From: Saprospiraceae bacterium
Lineage (GTDB): Bacteria > Bacteroidota > Bacteroidia > Chitinophagales > Saprospiraceae
Direction: 5' to 3'
NCBI GenBank assembly: GCA_020631455.1
Contig: JAHDHF010000009.1
Location: forward strand, 1-39,346
DNA: 39,346 bases
Of the stretch, positions 9,948-17,493 are shown one piece after another. The position numbers and the translations under genes were made by a program. The notes under the pieces were generated by a model, which saw only the letters and a program-made list of their open reading frames with translations, was not told where the DNA came from and ran no database searches. The number at the start of each line of letters is the position of its first letter. The first letter of the stretch is position 1.

Positions 9948-10805
9948 ATGAAGAATCTATTACTTTCTACTTTGGCATTGATGCTCTGTGTAGCAGCAAG
10001 CCCTCTTTTTGCTCAAGGTCCAGGTTGTACACCTGATCCACAATTTTCTGTAGCTAATGGTGACTTTGGTGTTTATCCTGAGCCATATCAAGCAGGTATA
10101 ACAAGCCCTGACTCATCTGGTATCATTACTAAAGCTTGTGAAGGCGATTATTTTGAGTATGTATTTACTGCTGTCGTACCTGATTCAATTGAATTTTCAG
10201 GCACAATGGTTCCACTCGAAAAGGTTACTCTTGATCCATTCCCAGATGGTGTTTATCTAGATGCTGGTTCTGGATATGCTGCTCTTTCTAATGTAGGATT
10301 AAGCTACCAGTGTGATCCTCCATCATGTGAGTTCCTCAAATTAACTGAAGGTTGTGCTGTTATTTATGGTAACCACACATTGACTGCTGGTGTTTATCCG
10401 ACTCAAATCTATGCTGAAGCACAAAGCTTCGTTGCATTGGCAGTTACATTCCCAGATCCTACACTTTTCCCAGGTGTTTATGATCTCACGGTACTTCCAG
10501 CTTCTGATCCAGCTTGTACTATTTCTGTTGACAATGTCGTTGAAATCAACCTCGGAATCGCACAAAACAGCCCGAATCCATTCCGTGGCAACACTACAAT
10601 CAATGTAACAAGTAAAATCAATGAGACATTCTCATTCTCTGTTTACTCACAAAACGGATCACTTGTAGAAACTCGCGAAGTTGAGCTCCGTATGGGCGAC
10701 AATACAATCGAGTTTGATGGTTCGCGTCTCGGTGCTGGTGTTTACTTCTACAGCTTTGAGTTTGAAGGTCAGCGTTCTGTTAAGAGAATGGTTGTAGCTA
10801 ACTAA
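9948..10805 (+). CDS. Secreted protein with T9SS type A sorting domain
   Basis: The 285-residue exported protein has a signal peptide ending FAQ at residue 23. A cysteine-containing beta domain follows at about 24-200. It starts GPGCTPDP and has a GLSYQCDPPSCEF motif followed by a short loop and GCAVIYG. Residues about 205-285 are a T9SS type A sorting domain: GIAQNSPNPFRGNTTI, then FSVYSQNGSLV and GVYFYSFEFEG...KRMVVAN. The same N-terminal pattern (PGC near the mature start, and a GISY.. ..GCARLCGTP pair) appears in the next gene, so the two look like relatives by duplication. It has its own promoter and terminator. Ligand or activity unknown. Confidence 0.82.
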   Translation: MKNLLLSTLALMLCVAASPLFAQGPGCTPDPQFSVANGDFGVYPEPYQAGITSPDSSGIITKACEGDYFEYVFTAVVPDSIEFSGTMVPLEKVTLDPFPDGVYLDAGSGYAALSNVGLSYQCDPPSCEFLKLTEGCAVIYGNHTLTAGVYPTQIYAEAQSFVALAVTFPDPTLFPGVYDLTVLPASDPACTISVDNVVEINLGIAQNSPNPFRGNTTINVTSKINETFSFSVYSQNGSLVETREVELRMGDNTIEFDGSRLGAGVYFYSFEFEGQRSVKRMVVAN

Positions 10806-10830
10806 TCCATTCTTATTAACCTTTGCTTCG

Positions 10831-10877
10831 GCAAATAAAAAGAGCCGCATGTCAGACATGCGGCTCTTTTTATTTGC
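10831..10877. terminator. Perfect 23-pair bidirectional terminator hairpin
   Basis: The 47 bases form an inverted repeat with 23-base arms and a single central base. The GC-rich core GAGCCGCATGTC/GACATGCGGCTC is flanked by AAAAA and TTTTT, then ATTTGC. It stops transcription after the gene at 9948 and lies between two plus-strand genes. Confidence 0.9.
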
Positions 10878-10932
10878 AGCATATCGTGACAGGTATTTGT
10901 ATCTTTATAGTATCAAAAAACAAAACTCAGTT

Positions 10933-12750
10933 ATGAGAATACTTCAACTTTCTTTTGTGCTTTGCCTCTTGATGACGCTCAGCCTCAATATGCAAGCTCA
11001 ATGCCCTGGCTGTATTATTTCTGTACCTACATGGGTACCTGCAGATACTGCTTGGCTCGGCCCTATTCCAGATGGAACGAAAAATGTCTATTATGAAGAA
11101 GATTTGAGTTTTAGGCTTCCGAAGACTTCTGACGGAATTTTGGCTCTTTCTCCAGATATTCCTCCTGGGATCACATTCAATGATATTGAAATTGTAGGAA
11201 TTACGAACTTACCTCCAGGTATATCCTACGAGCTTGATAATCCGAGTGGCGTCTATGACCCGCAAGTACAATCAGATGGCTGTGCTCGTCTTTGTGGAAC
11301 ACCAATCGTAGCTGATTCTTTTTCATTGACGATTACTGCACGAGCGACTGTTTTCGGTATTTCGCAATCAGTAGGATTTAATGTACCATTTAAGGTCAAT
11401 CAACCTGTTAGTACTAATACTGGATTCTCCACTATCAATGGTGATGGCTGCGAAGACCTTGAAGTATCCTTTGTAAATAATATTCCAAGCAATGGAAATC
11501 CAGGTATCACTTATAACTGGGATTTCGGGAATACACTTAGCTCGACAAATGAAAACCCAGGATCTGTTGTTTATACAACTCCTGGTTCTTATGTAGTCAA
11601 CTATACTGCAACTATTGATACAGTTGGATATATTTTGACGAATGTTACTGTAGCTGCTTCTGATTGTAATGATGATGTTATTGTTCCCTTAGCACCAGAT
11701 TTTATTATCAAGATTTTTGATCCTTCTGGAAATGAAATCTACAATAGTGGTGCAAGTATCACTGATACTTATCCGCCAGTAGGTTTTGGTGTCAGTATAC
11801 CGATTGGTCCTGGCAGCTATTCAGTTGAAGTCATTGATGACGACGGGATCCTTCCAGATGATAACTGTGGCTCAGTTAATTTTACTCAGCTTACAAATGG
11901 AAATGTAAGCAGTGGTCCGTTGACTGTGAGTTTCACAATCGTTAATCCTGTCGATATTATTACTTCAACTGATACGATTGATGTTTATCCATCAGTATCT
12001 GCTCCCACTATTTCAGCTCCTACGACTACACTTTGCGCAGGAGATACAACAACATTTATGAGCAGCTATGCGACAGGCAACCAATGGTACTTTGACAGTA
12101 CTGCTATCCCTGGTGCAAATGGCCAAATGCTTCAAGTAGCTGATCCAGGTGAATATTATGTCATCTACACTTCACCAGATGGTTGCTCTGGCACATCTAT
12201 GATTGAGACGCTAACAGTCAATCCATTGCCGCCAGCACCAGGTTATGGATATTTCCAAAATGAAGCTGCCATCTTCGATGTCTCAACTTGGCCAGCATCA
12301 TATACGCTTGAGTGGTATCTCGATGGAGTACAAGTACCAGGATCGACAAATGAGCTTTTACTTTGTTTGACGACGAGTGGCACTCTCGAAGCAGTATTAA
12401 CTGACAATGTTACTTTATGTGTTAATTCGTACAGCTTCCCTGTGACGTATGATCCAGCAATTGATTGTACTGTTTCAGCTGACTTTGTTAATGAATTACA
12501 AGCATCGCTTGATGTGTTCCCTAATCCAGCACAAGATCAAGTTGAATTATCGTTTTTGCTTGAAGAATCAAGTGATGTCACTATTGAGATAGTTAACCTC
12601 CTAGGGCAAACTGTCAGTACGACGCAATTATTGAATGCAAATGGACAAATAAACCAAACGATAAACCTTGAAAATGCAAGTTCAGGGTTGTATATTGTGC
12701 ATGTTGTTGCTCAAGGCAAACATGCGAGCAGCAAACTTGTGATAGAGTAG
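10933..12750 (+). CDS. Multidomain secreted protein with PKD-like region and T9SS sorting domain
   Basis: The 605-residue exported protein has a signal peptide ending MQAQ at about residue 22. The first domain (about 23-160) resembles that of the preceding gene, with NLPPGISYELDNPSG and GCARLCGTP. About 165-225 look like a PKD-type beta sandwich (YNWDFGN, then TPGSYVVNYTATI). About 360-420 look like an Ig-like repeat (APTISAPTTTLCAGDTTTF, WYFDSTAIPG, DPGEYYVIYT). The last 80 residues are a T9SS type A sorting domain (LDVFPNPAQDQVELSF, IVNLLGQTV, SGLYIVHVVAQG). The start is ATG 10933, because the longer reading frame runs back into the terminator hairpin. A TATCTTTA box lies at 10900-10907. 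Probably cell-surface or extracellular. Confidence 0.82.
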   Translation: MRILQLSFVLCLLMTLSLNMQAQCPGCIISVPTWVPADTAWLGPIPDGTKNVYYEEDLSFRLPKTSDGILALSPDIPPGITFNDIEIVGITNLPPGISYELDNPSGVYDPQVQSDGCARLCGTPIVADSFSLTITARATVFGISQSVGFNVPFKVNQPVSTNTGFSTINGDGCEDLEVSFVNNIPSNGNPGITYNWDFGNTLSSTNENPGSVVYTTPGSYVVNYTATIDTVGYILTNVTVAASDCNDDVIVPLAPDFIIKIFDPSGNEIYNSGASITDTYPPVGFGVSIPIGPGSYSVEVIDDDGILPDDNCGSVNFTQLTNGNVSSGPLTVSFTIVNPVDIITSTDTIDVYPSVSAPTISAPTTTLCAGDTTTFMSSYATGNQWYFDSTAIPGANGQMLQVADPGEYYVIYTSPDGCSGTSMIETLTVNPLPPAPGYGYFQNEAAIFDVSTWPASYTLEWYLDGVQVPGSTNELLLCLTTSGTLEAVLTDNVTLCVNSYSFPVTYDPAIDCTVSADFVNELQASLDVFPNPAQDQVELSFLLEESSDVTIEIVNLLGQTVSTTQLLNANGQINQTINLENASSGLYIVHVVAQGKHASSKLVIE

Positions 12751-12771
12751 TTGTTTTGATTGTTTGATTAT

Positions 12772-12809
12772 AAAAGCCGCTTCCGTTTATTCGGAAGCGG
12801 CTTTTTTTT
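12772..12809 (+). terminator. Intrinsic terminator
   Basis: AAAAGCCGCTTCCG-TTTATT-CGGAAGCGGCTTTT continues into a T run. It lies 22 bases after the stop of the secreted-protein gene at 10933. Confidence 0.93.
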
Positions 12810-12812
12810 AGC

Positions 12813-12820
12813 TACATTTG
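12813..12820 (+). promoter_or_regulatory. -7 promoter box (TACATTTG)
   Basis: Perfect TACATTTG immediately after the preceding terminator and six bases before ATG 12827, giving an essentially leaderless prediction for the ExbD-like gene. A second in-frame ATG lies at 12836. Confidence 0.6.
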
Positions 12821-12826
12821 AATAAT

Positions 12827-13336
12827 ATGATACCCATGCGTGTATTTTTTTTGAGTCTCGTCATTTTTGCAGCAGCTATATCGAGCTGCGCTCCCGCTCG
12901 TATCGTCAAAAAGCAGCGCGATACGACAATGTCAGTCATCGATCCATTACCGACACTTGATGATCAGCTCAAAGCACTCAAACGTGTCAAAGAATCAAAT
13001 CAGCGTCTCGTTGTTTTGCACGAAAATGGTTATTTGTATTTTGATGGTATGCTTACAAAGCGATCAAAAATTGCTGAACAAATACATCAATTTATAATTA
13101 ACGAAGCGAGTAGCCCAAAACAGGCTGTCATTGCATACCGCTCACATATAAATGTCAAGTACGAAGAATACAATCGAGTGGAGACAGCACTCAAACGTGG
13201 ATTCTACAAAGCTCGAGATACGTATGCCAAACAGAAATACAAAAAAAGCTACTTTAAACTTGATTACAAGACTCGAAAAAAAATACGTAAAGTCATCCCA
13301 CGTAATTTAATAGAAGCAGAGCCGTATCAATTTTAA
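12827..13336 (+). CDS. Lipoprotein with ExbD-like periplasmic domain
   Basis: The 169-residue protein has a lipoprotein signal with lipobox AISSC (Cys21 from ATG 12827). The C-terminal half closely follows the pattern I know for the periplasmic end of Bacteroidota ExbD/TolR proteins. That pattern is a strand of the form VIAYRSHINVKYEEY, a helix with LKRGFYKARDTYAKQKY, and the ending IRKVIPRNLIEAEPYQF (compare the family's IR..YP..ISEAEP). Normal ExbD has an N-terminal transmembrane helix with a proton-carrying Asp. Here that segment is replaced by the lipoprotein signal, so it cannot form the proton channel. No exbB or tonB is nearby. Likely faces the periplasm, perhaps binding peptidoglycan or a TonB-system partner. 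The stop abuts the opposing gene's stop with no gap. Confidence 0.65.
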   Translation: MIPMRVFFLSLVIFAAAISSCAPARIVKKQRDTTMSVIDPLPTLDDQLKALKRVKESNQRLVVLHENGYLYFDGMLTKRSKIAEQIHQFIINEASSPKQAVIAYRSHINVKYEEYNRVETALKRGFYKARDTYAKQKYKKSYFKLDYKTRKKIRKVIPRNLIEAEPYQF

Positions 13337-14266
13337 TTATTGAGCTACTTGAATATCCGAAAACCAAATCGTAAATGAGCCCCGCTCACGCCGTTTTGTC
13401 GGCACATTCCAATTACCATTATAATGGATGTACGTCGGTAAATAATCATCGCCGTATTTATTGAGTACTATATTCATTGTAACGTCTACATCTATTGCGA
13501 GACCGTTTTGATAAAGACGATAATTGCGGCCCATAATTTGAAAATTCTCACGATCAAAAAAAGTATCCATATATCTGATCACAGTTTTTCCAGTCGCTTG
13601 ATATTCCTTTTTGGTCTTAACTGAAAATTTATAGACTGACTGATTATGAAATGTATCCGTAGTGATCGAATAATCATAATACTTCGCCATGCGTTTATCA
13701 AAGATTGGCGTTTTCTTTCCGATAAGCGGTATTGAGATGCGGTCGCCAGGCTGAAAAATGAGCGTTTTTAATGATTCTGTATATTCCTCCATTTTACCCT
13801 TGGGCTTTCTTGGTATTGCTGTTCGTTGTCGCTCACAATGTGAGCCAGATTGGGCAAAAAGCCGATAATACATTTGAGCAGTTGTAAATCGAAGCTTCGA
13901 TTTTTTCAGCCACTTGCCGCTTGTTTTTTCATTTAAAATTGTAGTATTTCTACAAAGAAAAGATTCCATCGTTTGCTCCACTTGATGATTCATAGATGCA
14001 ATTGATTTTCCTTTCCGATCATTGAAATTCATGTTTGCTGTTGATGAATAATTATAAAATCGAAGATTGCGAAAGGCTTGATAAAATGTGCTATCCGATC
14101 GCACCATGTCTATAAATTCTGCTACATCAAAGCCGCCACGCTCGGCTTCTACTACAAATGAGTCCAAGTACACAAATGCGGATATATCAAAATCTGTAGT
14201 GTCTTTTTGCGCTTGTAAGTGAACTATGATACAAGAAAAAAGTAATAGAAAAACAATTCTCATCAT
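13337..14266 (-). CDS. Exported protein of unknown function
   Basis: The 309-residue protein has an N-terminal signal peptide ending LQAQ at about residue 20. The rest is beta-rich, with repeated pairs of short strands (YYDYSITTDTFHNQSVYKF, RYMDTFFDRENFQIMG, YLPTYIHYNGNWNVP). This is in the style of periplasmic outer-membrane-associated proteins of Bacteroidota (LolA-like or carboxypeptidase-regulatory relatives), but I cannot name a family. A central stretch reads SGSHCERQRTAIPRK. Its DNA looks like a palindromic repeat inserted in frame (see findings). The start could be 14266 or the next ATG at 14263. The stop abuts that of the ExbD-like gene. Confidence 0.7.
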   Translation of the reverse strand: MMRIVFLLLFSCIIVHLQAQKDTTDFDISAFVYLDSFVVEAERGGFDVAEFIDMVRSDSTFYQAFRNLRFYNYSSTANMNFNDRKGKSIASMNHQVEQTMESFLCRNTTILNEKTSGKWLKKSKLRFTTAQMYYRLFAQSGSHCERQRTAIPRKPKGKMEEYTESLKTLIFQPGDRISIPLIGKKTPIFDKRMAKYYDYSITTDTFHNQSVYKFSVKTKKEYQATGKTVIRYMDTFFDRENFQIMGRNYRLYQNGLAIDVDVTMNIVLNKYGDDYLPTYIHYNGNWNVPTKRRERGSFTIWFSDIQVAQ

Positions 14267-14302
14267 TCAAAGATGCATTAATTCTGAATAGTGAAAATAA
14301 GA

Positions 14303-14421
14303 TGGGCCATCCCCTTCGTTCGCTTTGCTCACTCTGGGTCGCTATGCTACGTGGCTCGCTATTCGCTCGGCCGCCTCACTGCATTCGGCGTCTGCTGCGC
14401 ACCACTTCGCAGCGCTTGTCC
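14303..14421 (+). repeat. Family A structured repeat, copy A3
   Basis: It has TGGGCCATCC at the start, the GGTCGCTATGCTACGTGGCT block, GCTATTCGCTCGGCCGCC, and the end CACTTCGCAGCGCTTGTCC. The first helix region is reduced to CCC/GGG pairing with a different loop. It is paired with copy B2 in the spacer 14267-14696, as A2 is with B1. Confidence 0.85.
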
Positions 14422-14511
14422 GACGCAATAATATGACACTGTCACCCCTTCGGGGTTCATCCGACTGGATTTAATCTGACTAGAATAATTTCTGCCCTTC
14501 AGGCTTAAACT

Positions 14512-14622
14512 GGCTGAGGGATGGTAGGTGTTGTCTGAACTCCGAGTGACTGAAAGGAACTCGGAGAGAGTGCCGAACAGCCCGACCGCGCATGAATGAA
14601 ATGAATGAGCGGGCAGCCCCAA
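14512..14622 (+). repeat. Family B structured repeat, copy B2
   Basis: The closing helix is GGCTG (14512-14516) with CAGCC (14614-14618). The first variable helix is CTCCGAGT/ACTCGGAG, and the second is CCGC/GCGG around ATGAATGAAATGAATGA. The first 65 or so bases are nearly identical to copy B3. Between A3 and B2 are only two small GC hairpins (around CACCCCTTCGGGGT and TGCCCTTCAGGC). Confidence 0.87.
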
Positions 14623-14632
14623 CTATTCATTC

Positions 14633-14673
14633 AACAAAAAAATGCCTCCTAGCAAATGAGCTAGAAGGCATTT
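14633..14673 (-). terminator. Intrinsic terminator of gldJ
   Basis: On the minus strand, AAATGCCTTCTAGC and GCTAGGAGGCATTT flank the loop TCATTT and are followed by a T run. It lies just beyond the gldJ stop and touches repeat B2. Confidence 0.88.
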
Positions 14674-14696
14674 CAATAATCAATTGAATGAATTGA

Positions 14697-16226
14697 TTAT
14701 TTGTACTTGCGCTTGACTTTTTTGCGCTTTGTCTTAAAGTGATTCCCACCTGTCTTTGTGTTGCCTTGCGGTCCACCGACACGTGTCATTGCACAACGGA
14801 AACCGATCGTGCGTGATGCTTGATCTTCGTTGAAGAAGCGGCGAGCGCCTGGTGACAACCAGTATGCGCGATCTGCCCAGCTACCACCTTTGATGACGCG
14901 AGCTTTGTCACTGATAAGTGTTGTCTTACCGTAATTATAAACGACTTCTGATTCGAGATCACCATCAAGGTAATCGATGACGCTTCCGCGCTGATAGTTG
15001 GTACGTGTGGCGACATCTTCGTCTTTTACAACTTCGTAACGAAGGCGACCGAGGCTATCCTTTTCTACTGGAGCGCCATTTTCGTCTAGGATTTTTTGCT
15101 TGAAGACTGCACCACGGAATGAGTTGAGATCATGATCTTCAACACCACGGAGTGATGTACTTGTCAATGGACGATAGACATCCATAGTCCACTCTGATAC
15201 GTTTCCAGCCATATTGTAAAGACCATATTCGTTTGGCCAGAATGCACGTACAGGAGCAGTAATGTGAGCATTGTCATTGAGCTGACCCGCCATACCCATG
15301 TAGTCACCTCGACCACGCTTGAAGTTGGCCATCATCTTACCTTGCATTTTGCCACGCTTTTGATAGCGCATATTTGTTTGGTAGACAGTTTTGGCGTTAT
15401 TCCATGGATAGAGCTTACGGTCTGTGATATTCTCGTCTTTCTTGTAGCTTTGGTTGCCGAGAAGAGAAAGTGCAGCATATTCCCACTCAGCCTCTGTAGG
15501 CAGGCGGTACGAAGGAAGTAGAATACCATCTTCAAATTTTACTGGACGCTCACCGCCTGTACGAATGTCTTTCATGTTCTTGCGAACGTTGCCTTCGTAT
15601 TGGCCTACGAGATACGCTTCAGTATTGAAGTTGTCTTCATTTGTTTGTTCGTTGTTGTTGTTGAGGATTCCTTTGCTGATAAGGATCATCTCATTTACAC
15701 GGTCAGTTCTCCACTTGCAGTATTCATTTGCTTGAAGCCAATTGACACCAACAACTGGATAGTCATCATATGCAGGGTGACGGAAGTATGTCTCTACGAA
15801 TGGTTCGTTGAATGATAATTCCTCACGCCATACGAGCGTATCTGGTAATGCGTCACGGTATACACCTGGATAGGATTCGCCAAAAACGTTATCTAACCAA
15901 AAGAGATATTCGCGATAATCGATGTTAGCGACTTCTGTTTCATCCATGTAGAATGAAGAAACAGTGACACGACGTGGCATATTATCAAACTCGTAGATAA
16001 CATCTTGCTCGGTAGTACCCATAGAGAATGTACCACCTTCGATCAGAACGAGGTTTGGGCCATTGACTTGGCCTTTGTACTTCAATTTTTCGAAGCCGCC
16101 CCATTTTTCGTCATTATAGCTCCAGCCAGTAGTTGACGATTGGCTTTTCTTCCCTTTGCAAGACTGCATGCTGAACATACCGAAGAGTCCGATCAGCAGG
16201 AGGCATGAATAGATAAGTTGTTTCAT
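14697..16226 (-). CDS. gldJ: T9SS/gliding lipoprotein GldJ-like (SUMF1 family)
   Basis: The 509-residue outer-membrane lipoprotein has lipobox SMQSC (Cys23). It contains a formylglycine-generating-enzyme-like (SUMF1) fold: LVLIEGGTFSMGTTEQD near 52, ETEVANIDYREYLFWL, LPTEAEWEYAA near 250, NEYGLYNMAGNVSEWT near 345 and KGGSWADRAYW near 455. The end is a basic KKVKRKYK tail. GldJ and GldK are paralogues. The final segment ARRFFNEDQASRTIGFRCAM and the proximity to porU and porV (a gldJ-porU-porV order is known in Flavobacterium) favour GldJ. No gldL follows. The start at 16226 is chosen over a longer frame (from 16331) because only it opens a lipoprotein signal. A -7 box lies 60 bases upstream. 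Confidence 0.88.
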   Translation of the reverse strand: MKQLIYSCLLLIGLFGMFSMQSCKGKKSQSSTTGWSYNDEKWGGFEKLKYKGQVNGPNLVLIEGGTFSMGTTEQDVIYEFDNMPRRVTVSSFYMDETEVANIDYREYLFWLDNVFGESYPGVYRDALPDTLVWREELSFNEPFVETYFRHPAYDDYPVVGVNWLQANEYCKWRTDRVNEMILISKGILNNNNEQTNEDNFNTEAYLVGQYEGNVRKNMKDIRTGGERPVKFEDGILLPSYRLPTEAEWEYAALSLLGNQSYKKDENITDRKLYPWNNAKTVYQTNMRYQKRGKMQGKMMANFKRGRGDYMGMAGQLNDNAHITAPVRAFWPNEYGLYNMAGNVSEWTMDVYRPLTSTSLRGVEDHDLNSFRGAVFKQKILDENGAPVEKDSLGRLRYEVVKDEDVATRTNYQRGSVIDYLDGDLESEVVYNYGKTTLISDKARVIKGGSWADRAYWLSPGARRFFNEDQASRTIGFRCAMTRVGGPQGNTKTGGNHFKTKRKKVKRKYK

Positions 16227-16286
16227 GTTCCAGATTAAGTTGGGAGTGTTGAGTGATTGTTTGTGTTGTAATGTAATCGAGATGCC

Positions 16287-16294
16287 AAATATAG
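16287..16294 (-). promoter_or_regulatory. -7 promoter box of gldJ (TATATTTG)
   Basis: TATATTTG on the minus strand lies 60 bases before the gldJ ATG, in the 83-base gap after porP. It suggests gldJ can be transcribed separately from porP. Confidence 0.5.
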
Positions 16295-16309
16295 CGAAAT
16301 ACAAGTAGA

Positions 16310-17380
16310 CTAACGAAAAGATGACGGACAACTTAATTGTTTCCGCTGCCTATTTCTTCTTTGGAAACTTTCGCTGTCGGCAAAAGTCAAGACGAGAGAT
16401 AACTCGTGTGAGCCAGATGTATTGCCAGCTAGTCCAGAAACAGTATGATCATAGCTGTATCCGATCTTGAAAATTCCTTTTCGGAAACCGGCTAGTGCAA
16501 TGACTGCATCTGCATTGCCGAAGGTGTGGCGAAACCACATACCTCCAAAGAAAGCCCCGCCTTGTACATACGCTCCAACATTGGCTTGTTGGAATTCTGC
16601 TTGCTTTACAAACAGAAGGTTCGGTGATATGAACGTGGTGCTTTCATTCTTATTGTATCGATTGCCTAATTTTATTTCACTTCCTGCATGAATTGTCAAA
16701 CGCGTTGGTACATCAGCAAAGCCATTAATCTCGAGTAGACTCTCAGTTGGCGCATTGAGATGTTGCAATGCTGCTCCCAGATATACATATTCTGAGAAAA
16801 AGAGCAAACCTGTACCAAAGCTTGCATACGAAACTGAAGTTTGGTCAGGACGCTGCTCAAATGTTTGGTATGGTATGCCATTCGGATCTGTTGGGCCATT
16901 TACCGGATCGAGCTGGTCAAAGAATACAAGTTTATCCCAGTCTACTGAAGCATTGATATAGGAGGCACTTAAACCAAGTCTCAATCCCATTTCGTCAGAG
17001 AGATTAAGATTATAGGCATACGATCCATTAATTTGAATCGTCTTATAGATTCCATCTCCAGCAGCATCGCCTAGAATGTACAAACCGACTCCACTACTGA
17101 CTCGATCAATGTATTGATCATATCCTACAATGTATGTTTGGTAGGCATTGTTAAAACCAGGCCATTGGTTTCTGTAGTTTAGATGAATTCGTGCAGAAGC
17201 TGTCGCTCCTGTCAAAGCCGGATTAAGTCGTGTTGGAGCTGCAAAAAACTGGCTTAGCATTGGATCTTGAGCAAATACTTGACTTGCTAACTGTACAGCA
17301 AAAAGCAATAGGAAAGCTTTTTGCAACACAGCTCGGTCAAAATTGTCATATACATGACGTTTCAAGTCAATTTTCATCAT
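16310..17380 (-). CDS. porP: PorP/SprF-type outer-membrane protein of the T9SS
   Basis: The 356-residue protein has a long signal region ending SQVFAQ, then the family signature DPMLSQFFAAPTRLNPALTG just inside the mature end. About twelve amphipathic beta strands follow (YRNQWPGFNNAYQTY, GLGLYILGDAAGDG-like turns, FRKGIFKIGYSYD), giving a membrane beta barrel. PorP/SprF proteins anchor to peptidoglycan-linked T9SS partners or help secrete specific adhesins. It lies upstream of gldJ in the same direction and is divergent from porU across a 113-base spacer. ATG 17380 is preferred over an upstream TTG. A second ATG follows at 17377. Confidence 0.88.
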   Translation of the reverse strand: MMKIDLKRHVYDNFDRAVLQKAFLLLFAVQLASQVFAQDPMLSQFFAAPTRLNPALTGATASARIHLNYRNQWPGFNNAYQTYIVGYDQYIDRVSSGVGLYILGDAAGDGIYKTIQINGSYAYNLNLSDEMGLRLGLSASYINASVDWDKLVFFDQLDPVNGPTDPNGIPYQTFEQRPDQTSVSYASFGTGLLFFSEYVYLGAALQHLNAPTESLLEINGFADVPTRLTIHAGSEIKLGNRYNKNESTTFISPNLLFVKQAEFQQANVGAYVQGGAFFGGMWFRHTFGNADAVIALAGFRKGIFKIGYSYDHTVSGLAGNTSGSHELSLVLTFADSESFQRRNRQRKQLSCPSSFR

Positions 17381-17493
17381 ACAAACCAATACTCTGCAGT
17401 AAACAAACGTTCAACTTCGTGAAAAATTGCAAATTTTGCCTGTCGAAGTAATTCAATTTCAATTGCGAAATTAGCGTACTTAATTATTCTTTG

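Noticed and set aside
10849-10932. Extended start of the protein at 10933, from 10849
   Set aside because: The extension is translated from the perfect terminator hairpin and lies before the -7-like box; the signal peptide begins at 10933.
14359-14622. Minus-strand open frame with peptide AVGLFGTLSEF, and similar frames at 9599-9838 (RVGLSGTLS) and 37354-37569 (SVGLSGTLS)
   Set aside because: The recurring peptide is the translation of the conserved family B core. The frames shift at the variable helices and no start signal is present, so they are not genes.
14697-16226. Calling this gene gldK/porK
   Set aside because: GldK is also a SUMF1-type lipoprotein and lies after porP in Porphyromonas, but gldL, gldM and gldN do not follow here. 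The C-terminal wording and the porU-porV linkage favour GldJ.
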